This document shows, piece by piece, positions 36,607 through 45,804 of a DNA stretch of 64,000 nt. Position numbers and translations under genes: made by a program. The notes under the pieces were generated by a model. It did not search any database, was not told the origin of the DNA, and saw nothing but the letters and a program-made list of their open reading frames with translations. How positions within the stretch are numbered: the stretch's first letter is position 1; the number at the start of each line of letters is the position of its first letter. Origin of the DNA: Amedibacterium intestinale (GTDB lineage: Bacteria > Bacillota_I > Bacilli_A > Erysipelotrichales > Erysipelotrichaceae); NCBI RefSeq assembly GCF_010537335.1, contig NZ_AP019711.1:930001-994000 (forward strand). The letters run 5' to 3'.

Positions 36607-36784
36607 TATTTTAAATCCCTGTGTTTCCTATTCGTTATCCATTCTAATTTCGAAGTGAACACTATTACCCATAACACAAAAAAATTCTAAACAAAAATTA
36701 AAAAACAGAGATTTAAGTTGTACACTCATATTCAAATCTCTGTTTATTTTAGGCACTTATTCACTTTTTCATACTTTTTTCATT

Positions 36785-37112
36785 TTATTAATAAGAGTAT
36801 CATCTCTATTTACTTTCTCATTATCAAAAATAATCTATTTTACACCCTTTACCTTGATTGTCCCTGACTTTAGATTTTGATACTATCTATTTCATTTAAA
36901 TCCATCGTATGAACATCACTTACCTCAAAAGCCAAATCCGTTAATTTCATGGCACAATCTTCCAAAACTAAGTTTTTAAAATAGCATAATGGCTACGTGC
37001 CTATGATTCTGCAACGTACCCATTTTTAATTTTCAGAATACCCGCCTAAGTATTCTCCTTGGCTACATTTCTGAAGATCAAGGTTTCTGCATTTCCATGC
37101 AAATTCTACTGA
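36785..37112 (-). pseudogene. Remnant of a DUF3737 gene
   Basis: The minus strand is clearly related to the intact gene at 58439-59281. Matching protein pieces are EFAWKCRN, then after an internal deletion QGEYLG-YS-N, VRCRIIGT, NLVLEDC, TDLAF, NEIDSIK and IIFDN near the end. Several stops and frameshifts interrupt it, and about 180 bases of the middle are gone. The first matching codon lies at the 3' end of the flavodoxin-like gene, so an older operon placed a DUF3737 gene there. Long identical DNA stretches with 58439-59281 suggest a fairly recent duplication. Confidence 0.8.
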
Positions 37113-37636
37113 ATAGATATTAGTTTTCTTCCTGCTTCTTTTAATTTTGTTAACAATAATTCTGACTTATTTTCTTCATCATGAGCCGCAAACATGCCAC
37201 AATCTTCAAGATGCAAATACTGCAGAAAGGAATTCTGGTATTCGAAAATCGCACCACTGTAAACCAGATCACTATCAGAAGACAAAAGCAATGCTGCTTT
37301 TCTAAGTTTTTTTGGTTTATCTAATGCATAAATACGATTAATGGCACATTGGAGCTGCCCTGTAAAGCTATGGTAGTAAATTGATGAAGCTAATACAATC
37401 ATCTCCGCTTCTTCCAGCAAAGGATATACTTCCTGCATATCATCCTGCTGAATGCACTTTCCATTCCCTTTGGTATGGCAATATTCACAGGCAAGACAGC
37501 CTCTAATGTTCTTTCTACATACATCTACGATTTGAATACTATGTCCTGCCTCCTTTGCACCCTCTGCATAAGCTTTGATCATGGCGACGGTATTTCCATC
37601 AGGACGAGGGCTTCCATTGAGTATCAAAATTTTCAT
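37106..37636 (-). CDS. Flavodoxin-like NAD(P)H-dependent FMN reductase family protein
   Basis: 176 residues, flavodoxin-like fold. The phosphate loop for FMN is GSPRPDGNT at the N-terminus, and SSIYYHSFTGQLQCAINR is the second FMN-binding region. A cysteine cluster RGCLACEYCHTKGNGKC, typical of the iron-sulfur flavoprotein/multimeric flavodoxin group, follows strand 2. The ATG at 37636 has AAGGAA upstream; an earlier in-frame ATG overlaps the preceding gene. It is the second gene of a pair of paralogues under the MerR-type promoter at 38223-38253. Confidence 0.85.
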   Translation of the reverse strand: MKILILNGSPRPDGNTVAMIKAYAEGAKEAGHSIQIVDVCRKNIRGCLACEYCHTKGNGKCIQQDDMQEVYPLLEEAEMIVLASSIYYHSFTGQLQCAINRIYALDKPKKLRKAALLLSSDSDLVYSGAIFEYQNSFLQYLHLEDCGMFAAHDEENKSELLLTKLKEAGRKLISIQ

Positions 37637-37638
37637 AC

Positions 37639-38175
37639 TTAGATTCCTTTTCCTGTCTGATAGGCTTTTTCTAAAGCACAATGTCCACTTATATCCCCCA
37701 TATCATTGACTCCACCGGCAAATACTGTACCAGCAAGTTTTGCCTTTTCAAAACAGTCGATCCATCCCATTAAGCCACTAGTTGCTTTTTCAGGCACAGA
37801 AATTTCATCTTCTGCAGCCGTTGTCAATAAATAAACTTCTCGAAATGCATAATCTGATGTATATAAAGGATTTGCACGATCCAGCAAAGTCTTTAATTGC
37901 CCACTCATTTCATAGTAATAAATTGGGGTTGCAAATACTAAAACATCTGCATTTTTCATTTTTTCTACAATTGCAGCAGCATCATCCTTTATCACACACT
38001 TTTGTGTTTTCTGACAAGCCAAACATCCCTTGCAAAATGAAATTGCCTTCTCTTTTAAAGTTACTTTTTCAACGATATGATGCGCTGCTTTAATACCTTC
38101 TATAAAAGCATCTGCCAATCTTTCAGAATTGCTCATATCTCTTAAACTTGTACTGATAACTAAAACATTTTTCAT
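37639..38175 (-). CDS. Flavodoxin-like NAD(P)H-dependent oxidoreductase
   Basis: 178 residues, paralogue of its neighbour. The FMN loop STSLRDMSNS, the cysteine pair GCLACQKTQKC, and ATPIYYYEMSGQLKTLLDR are the family landmarks. Such proteins reduce quinones, azo compounds or iron complexes, usually in stress responses. It starts three bases before the next gene and its promoter has a 19-base spacer with an operator between -35 and -10, so it is probably induced by a MerR-family activator. Confidence 0.87.
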   Translation of the reverse strand: MKNVLVISTSLRDMSNSERLADAFIEGIKAAHHIVEKVTLKEKAISFCKGCLACQKTQKCVIKDDAAAIVEKMKNADVLVFATPIYYYEMSGQLKTLLDRANPLYTSDYAFREVYLLTTAAEDEISVPEKATSGLMGWIDCFEKAKLAGTVFAGGVNDMGDISGHCALEKAYQTGKGI

Positions 38176-38222
38176 ATATACCTCTCTTTCACAAGATAAT
38201 CATCTTGTACTACCTATTTATT

Positions 38223-38253
38223 AGAATAGTACCTAAACCTTGGTTTAGGTTAA
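38223..38253 (-). promoter_or_regulatory. MerR-type promoter of the flavodoxin pair
   Basis: On the minus strand: -35 TTAACC, a 19-base spacer, -10 TATTCT. An inverted repeat ACCTAAACC-tt-GGTTTAGGT (38231-38250, plus strand) fills the spacer. The long spacer with a central palindrome is the hallmark of MerR-activated promoters. The cognate regulator is not adjacent. Confidence 0.75.
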
Positions 38254-38436
38254 GAACTTTATGAGTTTCTCGTTACCTTGTACAGAGTTTAAAATAATTA
38301 AACTACACTCTTTTTATAAGCATATCAAAAAGAACCGCCAAAACGACGATTCCATTCATTTCTTTATATATTTCATAAAACAGGAACTACTTTTTTATTT
38401 CATGATTTTTTTCTGTTATTAAAAATCATTTGAAAA

Positions 38437-38688
38437 TTACTGTACACAAACTACCCCATCTTCTTTGACAGTAATTTCCATTCCATCTTTTACATAAGTC
38501 AAAAACTCATCTTCCAGACAATCAATAACAGGCATCGATATATCTTCCAGCCAGACAGCTACCAAAGAATCAATCGTATTAGAAAATAAAAGACAAGATG
38601 GCTGACGATTCATGGAGCAGGCACAGTATAAAACAAGCTCTCCTGTGTGGATAATTGTTTGTGGCAGACACAACGCTTTTCCTGCCAT
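38437..38688 (-). CDS. Aconitase-X swivel (DUF126)-like fragment, N-terminus missing
   Basis: 83 residues resembling the C-terminal part of the AcnX small-subunit/swivel family (about 130 residues): AGKALCLPQTIIHTGELVLY, the Ile-rich SLVAVWLEDISMPVI, and DGMEITVKEDGVV. The first half of the swivel domain and the large subunit are missing, and an in-frame TAA lies a few codons upstream. It may be a remnant or a misread small protein. It overlaps no other gene and follows the amide hydrolase after 45 bases. Confidence 0.45.
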   Translation of the reverse strand: MAGKALCLPQTIIHTGELVLYCACSMNRQPSCLLFSNTIDSLVAVWLEDISMPVIDCLEDEFLTYVKDGMEITVKEDGVVCVQ

Positions 38689-38733
38689 AGCTTTGCCATA
38701 TAGATCTTATTTCCATAGTTCCCTTCTGTTTTT

Positions 38734-39945
38734 TTATTCAAGTGAAAACGTATAAACGGCATCAGGATCACTGTAATTTTCGTTACCTACCCATGTTACT
38801 GTTTTATCCGTTAAATTATAAACTACACTGTGTACTGTAAGAGAATTTTTATCATCATTGTTCCAGCTGCGTCTTCCTACAATACTTAAAATATTCATAG
38901 CTTCATTTTCATCAGCTACAATTCCATTTCTTTTTTCCAATTCTTCATAAATGCGATCGTATCGATCGGCACCTTTCTTTTCTTTTATATTTGATGCTTC
39001 ATAATACCCAGGCTGAAGAACAAAGTTTGTAACTACCTGATAATCACTGTTTGCTTCTTTCTTTCCAATATATTCATCCTGATCATTATAAATGACTTTC
39101 AGTGTTCTTTGTGAACCATCATTGTCGCTGGCATCATTTTTCCCTGTCCACTCCAAAATAGCACTTTTCCCTGTACTATCCGCCACCATATAGTGGTAAG
39201 AAGTAGATGCTGAATCATGAAGATCGTAAGAAGATGCAATTTCAACAGCTTCCTCCACGCTATCCGCATAATCCAAAATCAAACGTAACAATGTCGTTGA
39301 GGTAAAGTCTGGTTTATCCGTATTTTGATCGGTAGCGATTGTTTTATCTCCTCCCTGATATGTCATATAGATCCCACAGCTAACACCTGCATCATTAATA
39401 CCATCCAAAGGAGCATAAGTAGAAGCTAAACTAATTACCTTATCCATTAAACCATTCATATTCTGATCAACATCAATCCCTAAAAACTGAAGATCCACTG
39501 TAGAAATTGATGCATGTCTTCCTTTATTTTTTTCGGTAAACACCAGCATCGTATTTGTTTTAGAAAAATCGTAATTACGTGCAAACAGCATATCCCCATC
39601 TTTTGTTTTCGCGCTAAAAGAAGAACAGCCTATTTCAGGTGCACTCATATGAATCGGAATGATTCCCTTCGTTAAATGATCTGTTACGAATTGAATCAAT
39701 TCACCATCATTGGAAACTCCACCTTGTTCTACAAAATCATCAAGATAAAAATCCCCCTTAACATTCATTCGATAAATTGCACCATCAGAATGCTCATCAT
39801 TGCGATCACGAAGCATTTCAATACTGGATAGTGTACTGATTTCATTATGCCAAAGACCATAAATACATCCTGCAATCAAAATCACCATAATTAATACAAC
39901 TATCCCAGTTATTTTTAAAATTTTTTTAATTCGTATTTGTTTCAT
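38734..39945 (-). CDS. Linear amide C-N hydrolase (choloylglycine hydrolase family), lipoprotein-like
   Basis: 403 residues. The N-terminus carries a long hydrophobic segment ending in LIAGC (Cys27), a usable lipobox. The Ntn domain follows an unusually long pro-region: IGCSSFSAKTKDGDMLFARNYDF has the nucleophile Cys107 and the conserved Arg of the bile salt hydrolase/penicillin V acylase family. Known enzymes expose this Cys at the N-terminus by cleavage, so a pro-segment of about 105 residues would have to be removed. The substrate (bile salts or acyl-amides) cannot be read. Its promoter has twin operators at 39963-40017. Confidence 0.85.
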   Translation of the reverse strand: MKQIRIKKILKITGIVVLIMVILIAGCIYGLWHNEISTLSSIEMLRDRNDEHSDGAIYRMNVKGDFYLDDFVEQGGVSNDGELIQFVTDHLTKGIIPIHMSAPEIGCSSFSAKTKDGDMLFARNYDFSKTNTMLVFTEKNKGRHASISTVDLQFLGIDVDQNMNGLMDKVISLASTYAPLDGINDAGVSCGIYMTYQGGDKTIATDQNTDKPDFTSTTLLRLILDYADSVEEAVEIASSYDLHDSASTSYHYMVADSTGKSAILEWTGKNDASDNDGSQRTLKVIYNDQDEYIGKKEANSDYQVVTNFVLQPGYYEASNIKEKKGADRYDRIYEELEKRNGIVADENEAMNILSIVGRRSWNNDDKNSLTVHSVVYNLTDKTVTWVGNENYSDPDAVYTFSLE

Positions 39946-39962
39946 AATTACCTCCACTCAAA

Positions 39963-40017
39963 ATGTTGACAAGTCAACATCGCAATTATACAGTTATGAT
40001 GTTGAGTTGTCAACATC
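39963..40017 (-). promoter_or_regulatory. Consensus promoter with two operators ahead of the amide hydrolase
   Basis: On the minus strand TTGACA (40013-40008), a 17-base spacer and TATAAT (39990-39985). Two related palindromes flank it: TGTTGAC-aa-GTCAACA (core of 39963-39980) at the transcript start and GATGTTGA-gttg-TCAACATC (39998-40017) over the -35. Their centres are 36 bases apart. Confidence 0.85.
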
Positions 40018-40502
40018 TTTATACCATTCTTACTATATTTTATTATGCGAAAACTCAATCAATTTCAATAAAGAAACCCCTTAAACAGAACCACACATTT
40101 TCTATTTTTATTTATATACTCAAAAATTATATAGAATTAAAAACATATATTTTTTAAGGTATAAAAAAGCAGAGATTTTGATATCTCTACCACCTATGTT
40201 TTTTATATAATTTAGGACGTTTACATATTTTTATTTCCACTACCTAAAAGTGAGTTAAAAAGCAAAATTACTATATTTAGTAACATGAAAAGTGGCATCA
40301 GTACATGAAATGGATAATCCAAAATATAGTTCATCCCAATAAATTTCACACTAACCTATCGTTACTTTTTTCATCCATATTATAAACCGTATCCTATCTT
40401 TCTCATCACACAGAAATTAATATCTCGCACTCTGTTTTTTTTAAGATTACCCTATACATACTTTCGTTCAATGCATATTCTATGAATAGAAGGAGGTATA
40501 GT
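40018..40502. other. Intergenic region without recognisable genes
   Basis: About 480 AT-rich bases between the operator region and the peptidoglycan-binding gene. Stops interrupt every frame and no tRNA or riboswitch is visible. Confidence 0.6.
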
Positions 40503-41183
40503 ATGACAAAAATTATAGTTGATAATGTTTATGAAAATACGCTTGAAACGTATTATCGCAGTGAAGATGATACCATGCCTTATGTGTATGGAAATACCAT
40601 GCGTGTTAAAGAATTTCGTGGTTCTTCTCGCTCTTCTGTATTATGGACTACAAACGCTGCCATGGAAGCATGGAATGCCACAAGAAGAACCTATGGTTCC
40701 CCTATTCCTTTCCGTTATGCATTTAAACGCATTTGGGAAGGAGGACATGGAAGACAGTCACAACACTATGCAGGTGTATCTTTTGATGTAGGACAAAGTT
40801 TAAGTCAATCACAAAGAAATCGTATTTGGAATGTTGCGTATGATCTAGGTGTATGGTCTTATGTGGAACCACAATATATGACACCAACATGGGTCCACTT
40901 TGACAAACGCTATGGTCCTCCGGCATGCAGTGCTGGTTACCCTGTTGTAAGAAGTGGAAGTAAAGGAATCTATGTGCTTGTATTACAAGATGCGTTAAAT
41001 GCTTTAGGGTTTAGTACTCGTACATTAGATGGCATCTTTGGTGCTAATACGCGTTCTGCATTAACTTCTTTCCAAAGAAACAATGGATTGGTGGCTGATG
41101 GGGTATGTGGTTGTCAAACATGGACAAGACTTGTAAATGAAGCTGTTGGTATCGGAAGAACTCCATCGGTTATAGATCCTTAA
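40503..41183 (+). CDS. M15-like peptidase with C-terminal peptidoglycan-binding domain
   Basis: 226 residues. The N-terminal half carries H-x-x-G-x3-D (HYAGVSFDVG) and PTWVHFDKRYG, the zinc ligands of M15/VanY-type D-Ala-D-Ala peptidases. The C-terminal 65 residues (GSKGIYVLVLQDALNALGF, LDGIFGANTRSALTSFQ) form a PG_binding_1 domain. There is no signal peptide, so it may act as a lysin released with the cell wall, in the forespore, or by a phage-like route. The ATG at 40503 has GAAGGAGG upstream; a terminator follows. Confidence 0.85.
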   Translation: MTKIIVDNVYENTLETYYRSEDDTMPYVYGNTMRVKEFRGSSRSSVLWTTNAAMEAWNATRRTYGSPIPFRYAFKRIWEGGHGRQSQHYAGVSFDVGQSLSQSQRNRIWNVAYDLGVWSYVEPQYMTPTWVHFDKRYGPPACSAGYPVVRSGSKGIYVLVLQDALNALGFSTRTLDGIFGANTRSALTSFQRNNGLVADGVCGCQTWTRLVNEAVGIGRTPSVIDP

Positions 41184-41241
41184 CTAACACCTTAAACAGA
41201 CATGTTAGGTTTGAAAGTTTAACAAAGTAAAAATTGCGAAA

Positions 41242-41277
41242 AACCATCACGATAGAATATCCATGATGGTTTTTTAT
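41242..41277 (+). terminator. Terminator after the M15-like gene
   Basis: AACCATCA, a 14-base loop, TGATGGTT then TTTTT; the reverse strand also reads into it from the histidine kinase. Confidence 0.8.
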
Positions 41278-41346
41278 ACTATTTTAAACTTAAACATATC
41301 GTCCATAGAAACATGCACGCAGTATACGTATTCAATTTTTACAAAA

Positions 41347-42558
41347 TTAGAAGTATTTAATTGTAAATCTAGTACCCTTATGAACCTTAGATTCAACTGA
41401 AATAGTTCCATTATTTTGTTCAATGATTTTCTTGGCAAGAGATAAACCAATACCAACGCTATCTTTAGAAGAATGTTTTCCTTTATAAAATCTTTCAAAG
41501 ATATGTTTTAATTCTTCTTTAGAAATACCAGTTCCATGATCTTCAATCACAATATAAGAATAAATTTTTTCATTTCCATAAGAAATCTCAATAACAGAAT
41601 CATCAAAAGAATGTTCTACACAGTTTTTCACTATATTCGTAATCGCTTCTACCTGCCATTTAAAATCACATTGAATCGTATCTCTTTCATCCCCATTCAC
41701 AAGAACTTTAATATTTTTTAAATCACATAAAGCAGCTACATTTTTTAAAGATGTACAAATGATGTCTTTAACTTTCACTTGTTCTGTCATAAAATGTATG
41801 ACATTTGCATCAAACTTAGATAACTTTAATAACGACTGAATTAAGAAATTCATATTCATTATTTCTCTTTTTATATCCTGTATAAATTCTTTTTTGATCG
41901 TTTCATCCATATCCGAATCATCTATGATTGCATCCAGCATGATCATCATTGATGTTAACGGTGTTTTTAACTGATGCGAAATATCAGACAAAGAATTTTT
42001 TAAATTTATTTTATCTAACAACGAGTTTTCTGAAGATTCTTTCAACATAATTGTCGTTTTATACACCTCATTTTTTAAAATAGAGAGTTCATCTTCTTCA
42101 TTTTCTTCCATATCAATTTCATAATTATGCTTATTGATCTCTTCTATGTATCTTGTGATATCATGAATTCTTTTATCTTTATTTTTTTCATACGTTAAAA
42201 AATAACAAAGCAAAATTCCAAACATGGTGATATTTAAAAAAACTGTGATACCTAAAAATAATTTAAAGCTTTCTTCATTTTTTAAAACCAGGGAGTCTTT
42301 ATTCGGATCAATCCCAAATTTCAATAAACCTTCATAATTCCCTGCTTCTGTATTATTTAATATTTCGATGACTTCTAAATCCGTTACTTCTGGATATTTT
42401 TCTTGCAGTATAGAAATAATCTGGCTCATTTTCTGATTATTGTTTTGCGTGTAAATACGATACTGGTAAACGCAAAACAAGGCAGAAGCACATGTAAATA
42501 ATAAAATTAACAGCGTGGTTATCTTTAACCATGTTTTTTTATAATGTTTTAACTTCAT
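41347..42558 (-). CDS. Sensor histidine kinase
   Basis: 403 residues: two N-terminal membrane segments (TTLLILLFTCASALFCVY and ITVFLNITMFGILLCYFLT) enclosing an external domain of about 60 residues, then HAMP-like linker, the H-box SHQLKTPLTSMM, N-box and ATP-binding boxes (ITNIVKNCVEHSF, EDHGTGI, KDSVGIGLSLAKKII). It overlaps its response regulator gene by 20 bases. The downstream genes on the same strand order (ABC ATPase, permease, regulator, kinase) fit an antimicrobial peptide-sensing set such as BceRS-AB. Confidence 0.92.
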   Translation of the reverse strand: MKLKHYKKTWLKITTLLILLFTCASALFCVYQYRIYTQNNNQKMSQIISILQEKYPEVTDLEVIEILNNTEAGNYEGLLKFGIDPNKDSLVLKNEESFKLFLGITVFLNITMFGILLCYFLTYEKNKDKRIHDITRYIEEINKHNYEIDMEENEEDELSILKNEVYKTTIMLKESSENSLLDKINLKNSLSDISHQLKTPLTSMMIMLDAIIDDSDMDETIKKEFIQDIKREIMNMNFLIQSLLKLSKFDANVIHFMTEQVKVKDIICTSLKNVAALCDLKNIKVLVNGDERDTIQCDFKWQVEAITNIVKNCVEHSFDDSVIEISYGNEKIYSYIVIEDHGTGISKEELKHIFERFYKGKHSSKDSVGIGLSLAKKIIEQNNGTISVESKVHKGTRFTIKYF

Positions 42559-43210
42559 CGATTCTATATCCTATTCCCTTTATTGTAATAATGATATCAA
42601 GACCTAATTTTTGTCTTATTCTTTTCATATACACCGTAACCGTATTATCATTTACATCATTACCTGTCCATTCCCATATTTTTTCAAGTATATAATTTCT
42701 TGTCACTACTTTATTCAAATTAGAAAATAAAAGTGCTAAAATTTTCAATTCTAAACTTGTTAAAGGGATTGGCTTACCACTTTTATAAACTTCCATCTTG
42801 TCCAAATCAAATGAAATATCACATACCTGTACAATGAAATTCTTCTTTTTTCTTAATAAGATTTTATTCACTCTGGCAATCAATTCTTTTGTAGAAAATG
42901 GTTTTGTAATATAATCTTCTGCACCTAATTCTAAGCCTAATACCACATCATCTTCACTATCTTTTGCGGTAAGAAAAATTGTCGGTATTTCTAATTCACT
43001 GATTACGCTTTGGTATAAGTCAAAACCATTTCCATCTGGAAGTGAAATATCAAGAATGATTAAATCAACTTTATTATTTCTTAAAAAAGACGTTGCATTT
43101 ATAACATCATGTTTTACAATACAATGATAATCATTTTTAAAAAGAGAATACTCTAATCCTTTTGAAATTGCCTTATTATCTTCTACTAATAAAATATCCA
43201 ATATATTCAC
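42539..43210 (-). CDS. OmpR-family response regulator
   Basis: 223 residues. The receiver has the acidic pocket (LVEDNK), phosphoacceptor Asp in LIILDISLPDGNG, Thr in IFLTAKD and the Lys in DYITKPFS. The C-terminal winged helix (LTSLELKILALLF; GNDVNDNTVTVYMKRIRQKLG) binds DNA. It is phosphorylated by the adjacent kinase and probably drives the ABC genes upstream. A TATAAT-like box lies about 15 bases before its start. Confidence 0.93.
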   Translation of the reverse strand: MNILDILLVEDNKAISKGLEYSLFKNDYHCIVKHDVINATSFLRNNKVDLIILDISLPDGNGFDLYQSVISELEIPTIFLTAKDSEDDVVLGLELGAEDYITKPFSTKELIARVNKILLRKKKNFIVQVCDISFDLDKMEVYKSGKPIPLTSLELKILALLFSNLNKVVTRNYILEKIWEWTGNDVNDNTVTVYMKRIRQKLGLDIIITIKGIGYRIDEVKTL

Positions 43211-43260
43211 ATCCTTGTTCCTACATTATATCATCAGAAAGGGACTTTTTTCGTCCCTTT

Positions 43261-45801
43261 TTAAATATTATATTTTCGTATAGTTTCCATAATATTTTGC
43301 TTATTAATCTTATTCATAGAGTATTTCATGATGATATACACTAGAACATATACAAATATTATGGATAAAAGAATTGATAAAACAGGAAGTTCAAATGCAT
43401 TATCAAATTTTATAGAAAAAGCTTTATGAATTGCAAAAGAACCCAGTACCCCTAACAAAATCCCAAAGAATAATGATTTTGAACAATAGAATAAAGTTTC
43501 CAAATTTATCATTCTGTTAAATTCCTTTTTCGTCATACCAATGCTTTTCATCATTGCGAATTCTTTTTGACGTAATTCCAAATTTGAAGTAATTGTATTA
43601 AAAATATTCGTTACCCCAATCAAAGTAATAACACCTATAAAACCATATAAGAAAACACAGGCAACAAAACCTAATATTTTTTCATTTTTCATAGTTTCTT
43701 CTAAATTTACAATTATAAAGCTATCATTTATTTCTTTAATTTCCTCTACTGTTTTTTGTGTGTTTTTTGATTGTAATACGATTTGCGAATATATTGTGTT
43801 TATAGATGGAAACTGCTGTCTTTCTAAAATTACATACGTAGTATAAGTAGACTCAAGACCTTTTGGTGGAATCATAGTAGCATGTGCTATTTCTATCTGC
43901 ATAGGCTTTCCTAAATATGTTCCTTTTATCTTATCTCCTTTTTGATAATCAAATCCTCTGCATTCTGCAGAATCATCACACATCTGTCTATCCCAAAGAA
44001 TCGCTTTCTTCTTTATATCTTCATATTTTAGATTCAATTGATCTGCATATCTTACAAAAGAAGTATGATCCAGCAATGCAATCGTGAAAGGGTAAGAATT
44101 TGTTTTTTTACCATTTTCATCTGTTGTTTCCGACATATATGGTTTCATAAATTCCTTCATTTTATGATCATCCGATACTTCTAAAACATCTTCTGCCAAA
44201 AATAACAATGAATAGCTTTCTATATCTTCCAATTGCAGGATATTATCAATAAAGTCCTGGTTACTATCACTAGCCTCTACAGAAATATTATAACCATACG
44301 CGTATTTCTTAGCACTTATTTTTAAAGTTTCAGATATAAAGCCTGACATAGAAATAAAAGTGAAAATACTAATGGTTAAGGAAATAATCGTTGTTCTATA
44401 TTTCTTTTTACTTCTTTTTAAATTTTTATATGCCAGAACCCCACCTGTTTTAAATACTGTTTTAATAATCTTCGGTGTCTTTAATTTCTTTGCATTTATT
44501 TTTATTTCTGTGTTTCCTCTTAACTGTTCCATTGGACTTACTTTCGCTACTTTTCTAGCTGATGAAATAGCAGAAAAATAAATGGTAACAATTCCTAATA
44601 AAATAGAAATTATAATAGATAGATAGGAAACTGAAAACGATATTCCACTTGAAAAGATATATCCCTCTAAAAGCTGATTCACGATGTTTAGTAAAACATA
44701 AACTGCACTTATGCCACCTATAACGCCAATAGGTATTCCAATAAGTCCTAATAATACCCCTTCAAACAATACACTTCTTTTAATTTGTTTTTTGGTTGCA
44801 CCTATACTTGCCAGCATTCCATACATTTGAATCTTTTCAGTAGTAGAAATTACAAAGGAGTTTCGAATGCAGAATACACTTGTTGTAATGATAATCGCTA
44901 TTATAATGCTAATAACAGCATAAAACATTGTAATCGTTGAATCTGAAAATGCAAAAATTTCCCATCTTAACAGCTCATAATTAACTTCATATTCAAAAGG
45001 CGTTTTACCTATATATTCATATTCTTTGTCTAAATCAAATCCTAATATTTGACTTATAGATTCTTTATAATTTATAGGATCATTTAATGAAATACAAGCA
45101 ACGTGCTGATTCGTTTGTATTCCATTTGTAACAAAAGAATATCCCGCATCATTCTTATATGCAAGGGGTCTTAATGCCTGATCATTATTGGACATAATTC
45201 CTACAATGGTAAACTCTTTTTTCATGTCTGTTTTAATTGTTTCTTCAAAAATCTTGCGCACCCCATTAGCATCATACATCCATTCTAATGGTTCATATTC
45301 ATATCCAGATGGAATAACTTCATTTCCAGCATAACGATTTCCAATAGATAACGTAATCTTATCTCCTATTTTATAGATAGAAGCAACATCTTCACTTACA
45401 ACGATTTCTGTATCATCTTTAGGATATGTTCCCTTAAGCAATGTAAGTCCCATATTCTTAAAAGACTGTTTATCTAAAGAATATATATGTGCATAAGGTT
45501 TATCTTTACGAAATACTGTATCTAGTTTTGCATATCCTGCATCATTGATAACATTTACGTCTTTGATATCTCTGTTTTGTTTAAATATCTTTATATTTTC
45601 ATCTGTAGCATTTTTAATTTTTAAATGTGTATAACCCGTATCTGCAATGGTAGCATCTATTAACGTTTGTCGAAAACTTACTGCTAATGTTGCGACTGCA
45701 CATAGCAAGGATACAGCCAATACAATTCCAACAATAGTACCAATCGTTCTTTTTTTATTTAACTTTATATTCTTATAAGATATCTTGTTTAGAGTTTTCA
45801 T
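43261..45801 (-). CDS. FtsX-type ABC transporter permease (BceB/MacB-like)
   Basis: 846 residues with two FtsX domains. An N-terminal membrane segment (TIGTIVGIVLAVSLLCAVATL), a large external domain of about 230 residues, a cluster of three membrane segments (residues 285-420), a second external domain, and a last cluster ending SMNKINKQNIMETIRKYNI. Motifs KIQMYGMLASIGATKKQI and EFAMMKSIGMTKKEF mark the coupling helices of the FtsX fold. It partners with the ATPase encoded upstream and is followed by the two-component genes, which suggests peptide-antibiotic detoxification. Confidence 0.9.
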   Translation of the reverse strand: MKTLNKISYKNIKLNKKRTIGTIVGIVLAVSLLCAVATLAVSFRQTLIDATIADTGYTHLKIKNATDENIKIFKQNRDIKDVNVINDAGYAKLDTVFRKDKPYAHIYSLDKQSFKNMGLTLLKGTYPKDDTEIVVSEDVASIYKIGDKITLSIGNRYAGNEVIPSGYEYEPLEWMYDANGVRKIFEETIKTDMKKEFTIVGIMSNNDQALRPLAYKNDAGYSFVTNGIQTNQHVACISLNDPINYKESISQILGFDLDKEYEYIGKTPFEYEVNYELLRWEIFAFSDSTITMFYAVISIIIAIIITTSVFCIRNSFVISTTEKIQMYGMLASIGATKKQIKRSVLFEGVLLGLIGIPIGVIGGISAVYVLLNIVNQLLEGYIFSSGISFSVSYLSIIISILLGIVTIYFSAISSARKVAKVSPMEQLRGNTEIKINAKKLKTPKIIKTVFKTGGVLAYKNLKRSKKKYRTTIISLTISIFTFISMSGFISETLKISAKKYAYGYNISVEASDSNQDFIDNILQLEDIESYSLLFLAEDVLEVSDDHKMKEFMKPYMSETTDENGKKTNSYPFTIALLDHTSFVRYADQLNLKYEDIKKKAILWDRQMCDDSAECRGFDYQKGDKIKGTYLGKPMQIEIAHATMIPPKGLESTYTTYVILERQQFPSINTIYSQIVLQSKNTQKTVEEIKEINDSFIIVNLEETMKNEKILGFVACVFLYGFIGVITLIGVTNIFNTITSNLELRQKEFAMMKSIGMTKKEFNRMINLETLFYCSKSLFFGILLGVLGSFAIHKAFSIKFDNAFELPVLSILLSIIFVYVLVYIIMKYSMNKINKQNIMETIRKYNI

Positions 45802-45804
45802 GCA

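Noticed and set aside
39963-40157. Plus-strand frame of 64 codons
   Set aside because: It lies on the twin operators and promoter of the hydrolase gene, has no ribosome site and a biased composition.
43238-43262. AAAGGGAC/GTCCCTTT stem between permease and response regulator genes
   Set aside because: Possible attenuator, but the T run follows only on the plus strand, where no gene is ended.
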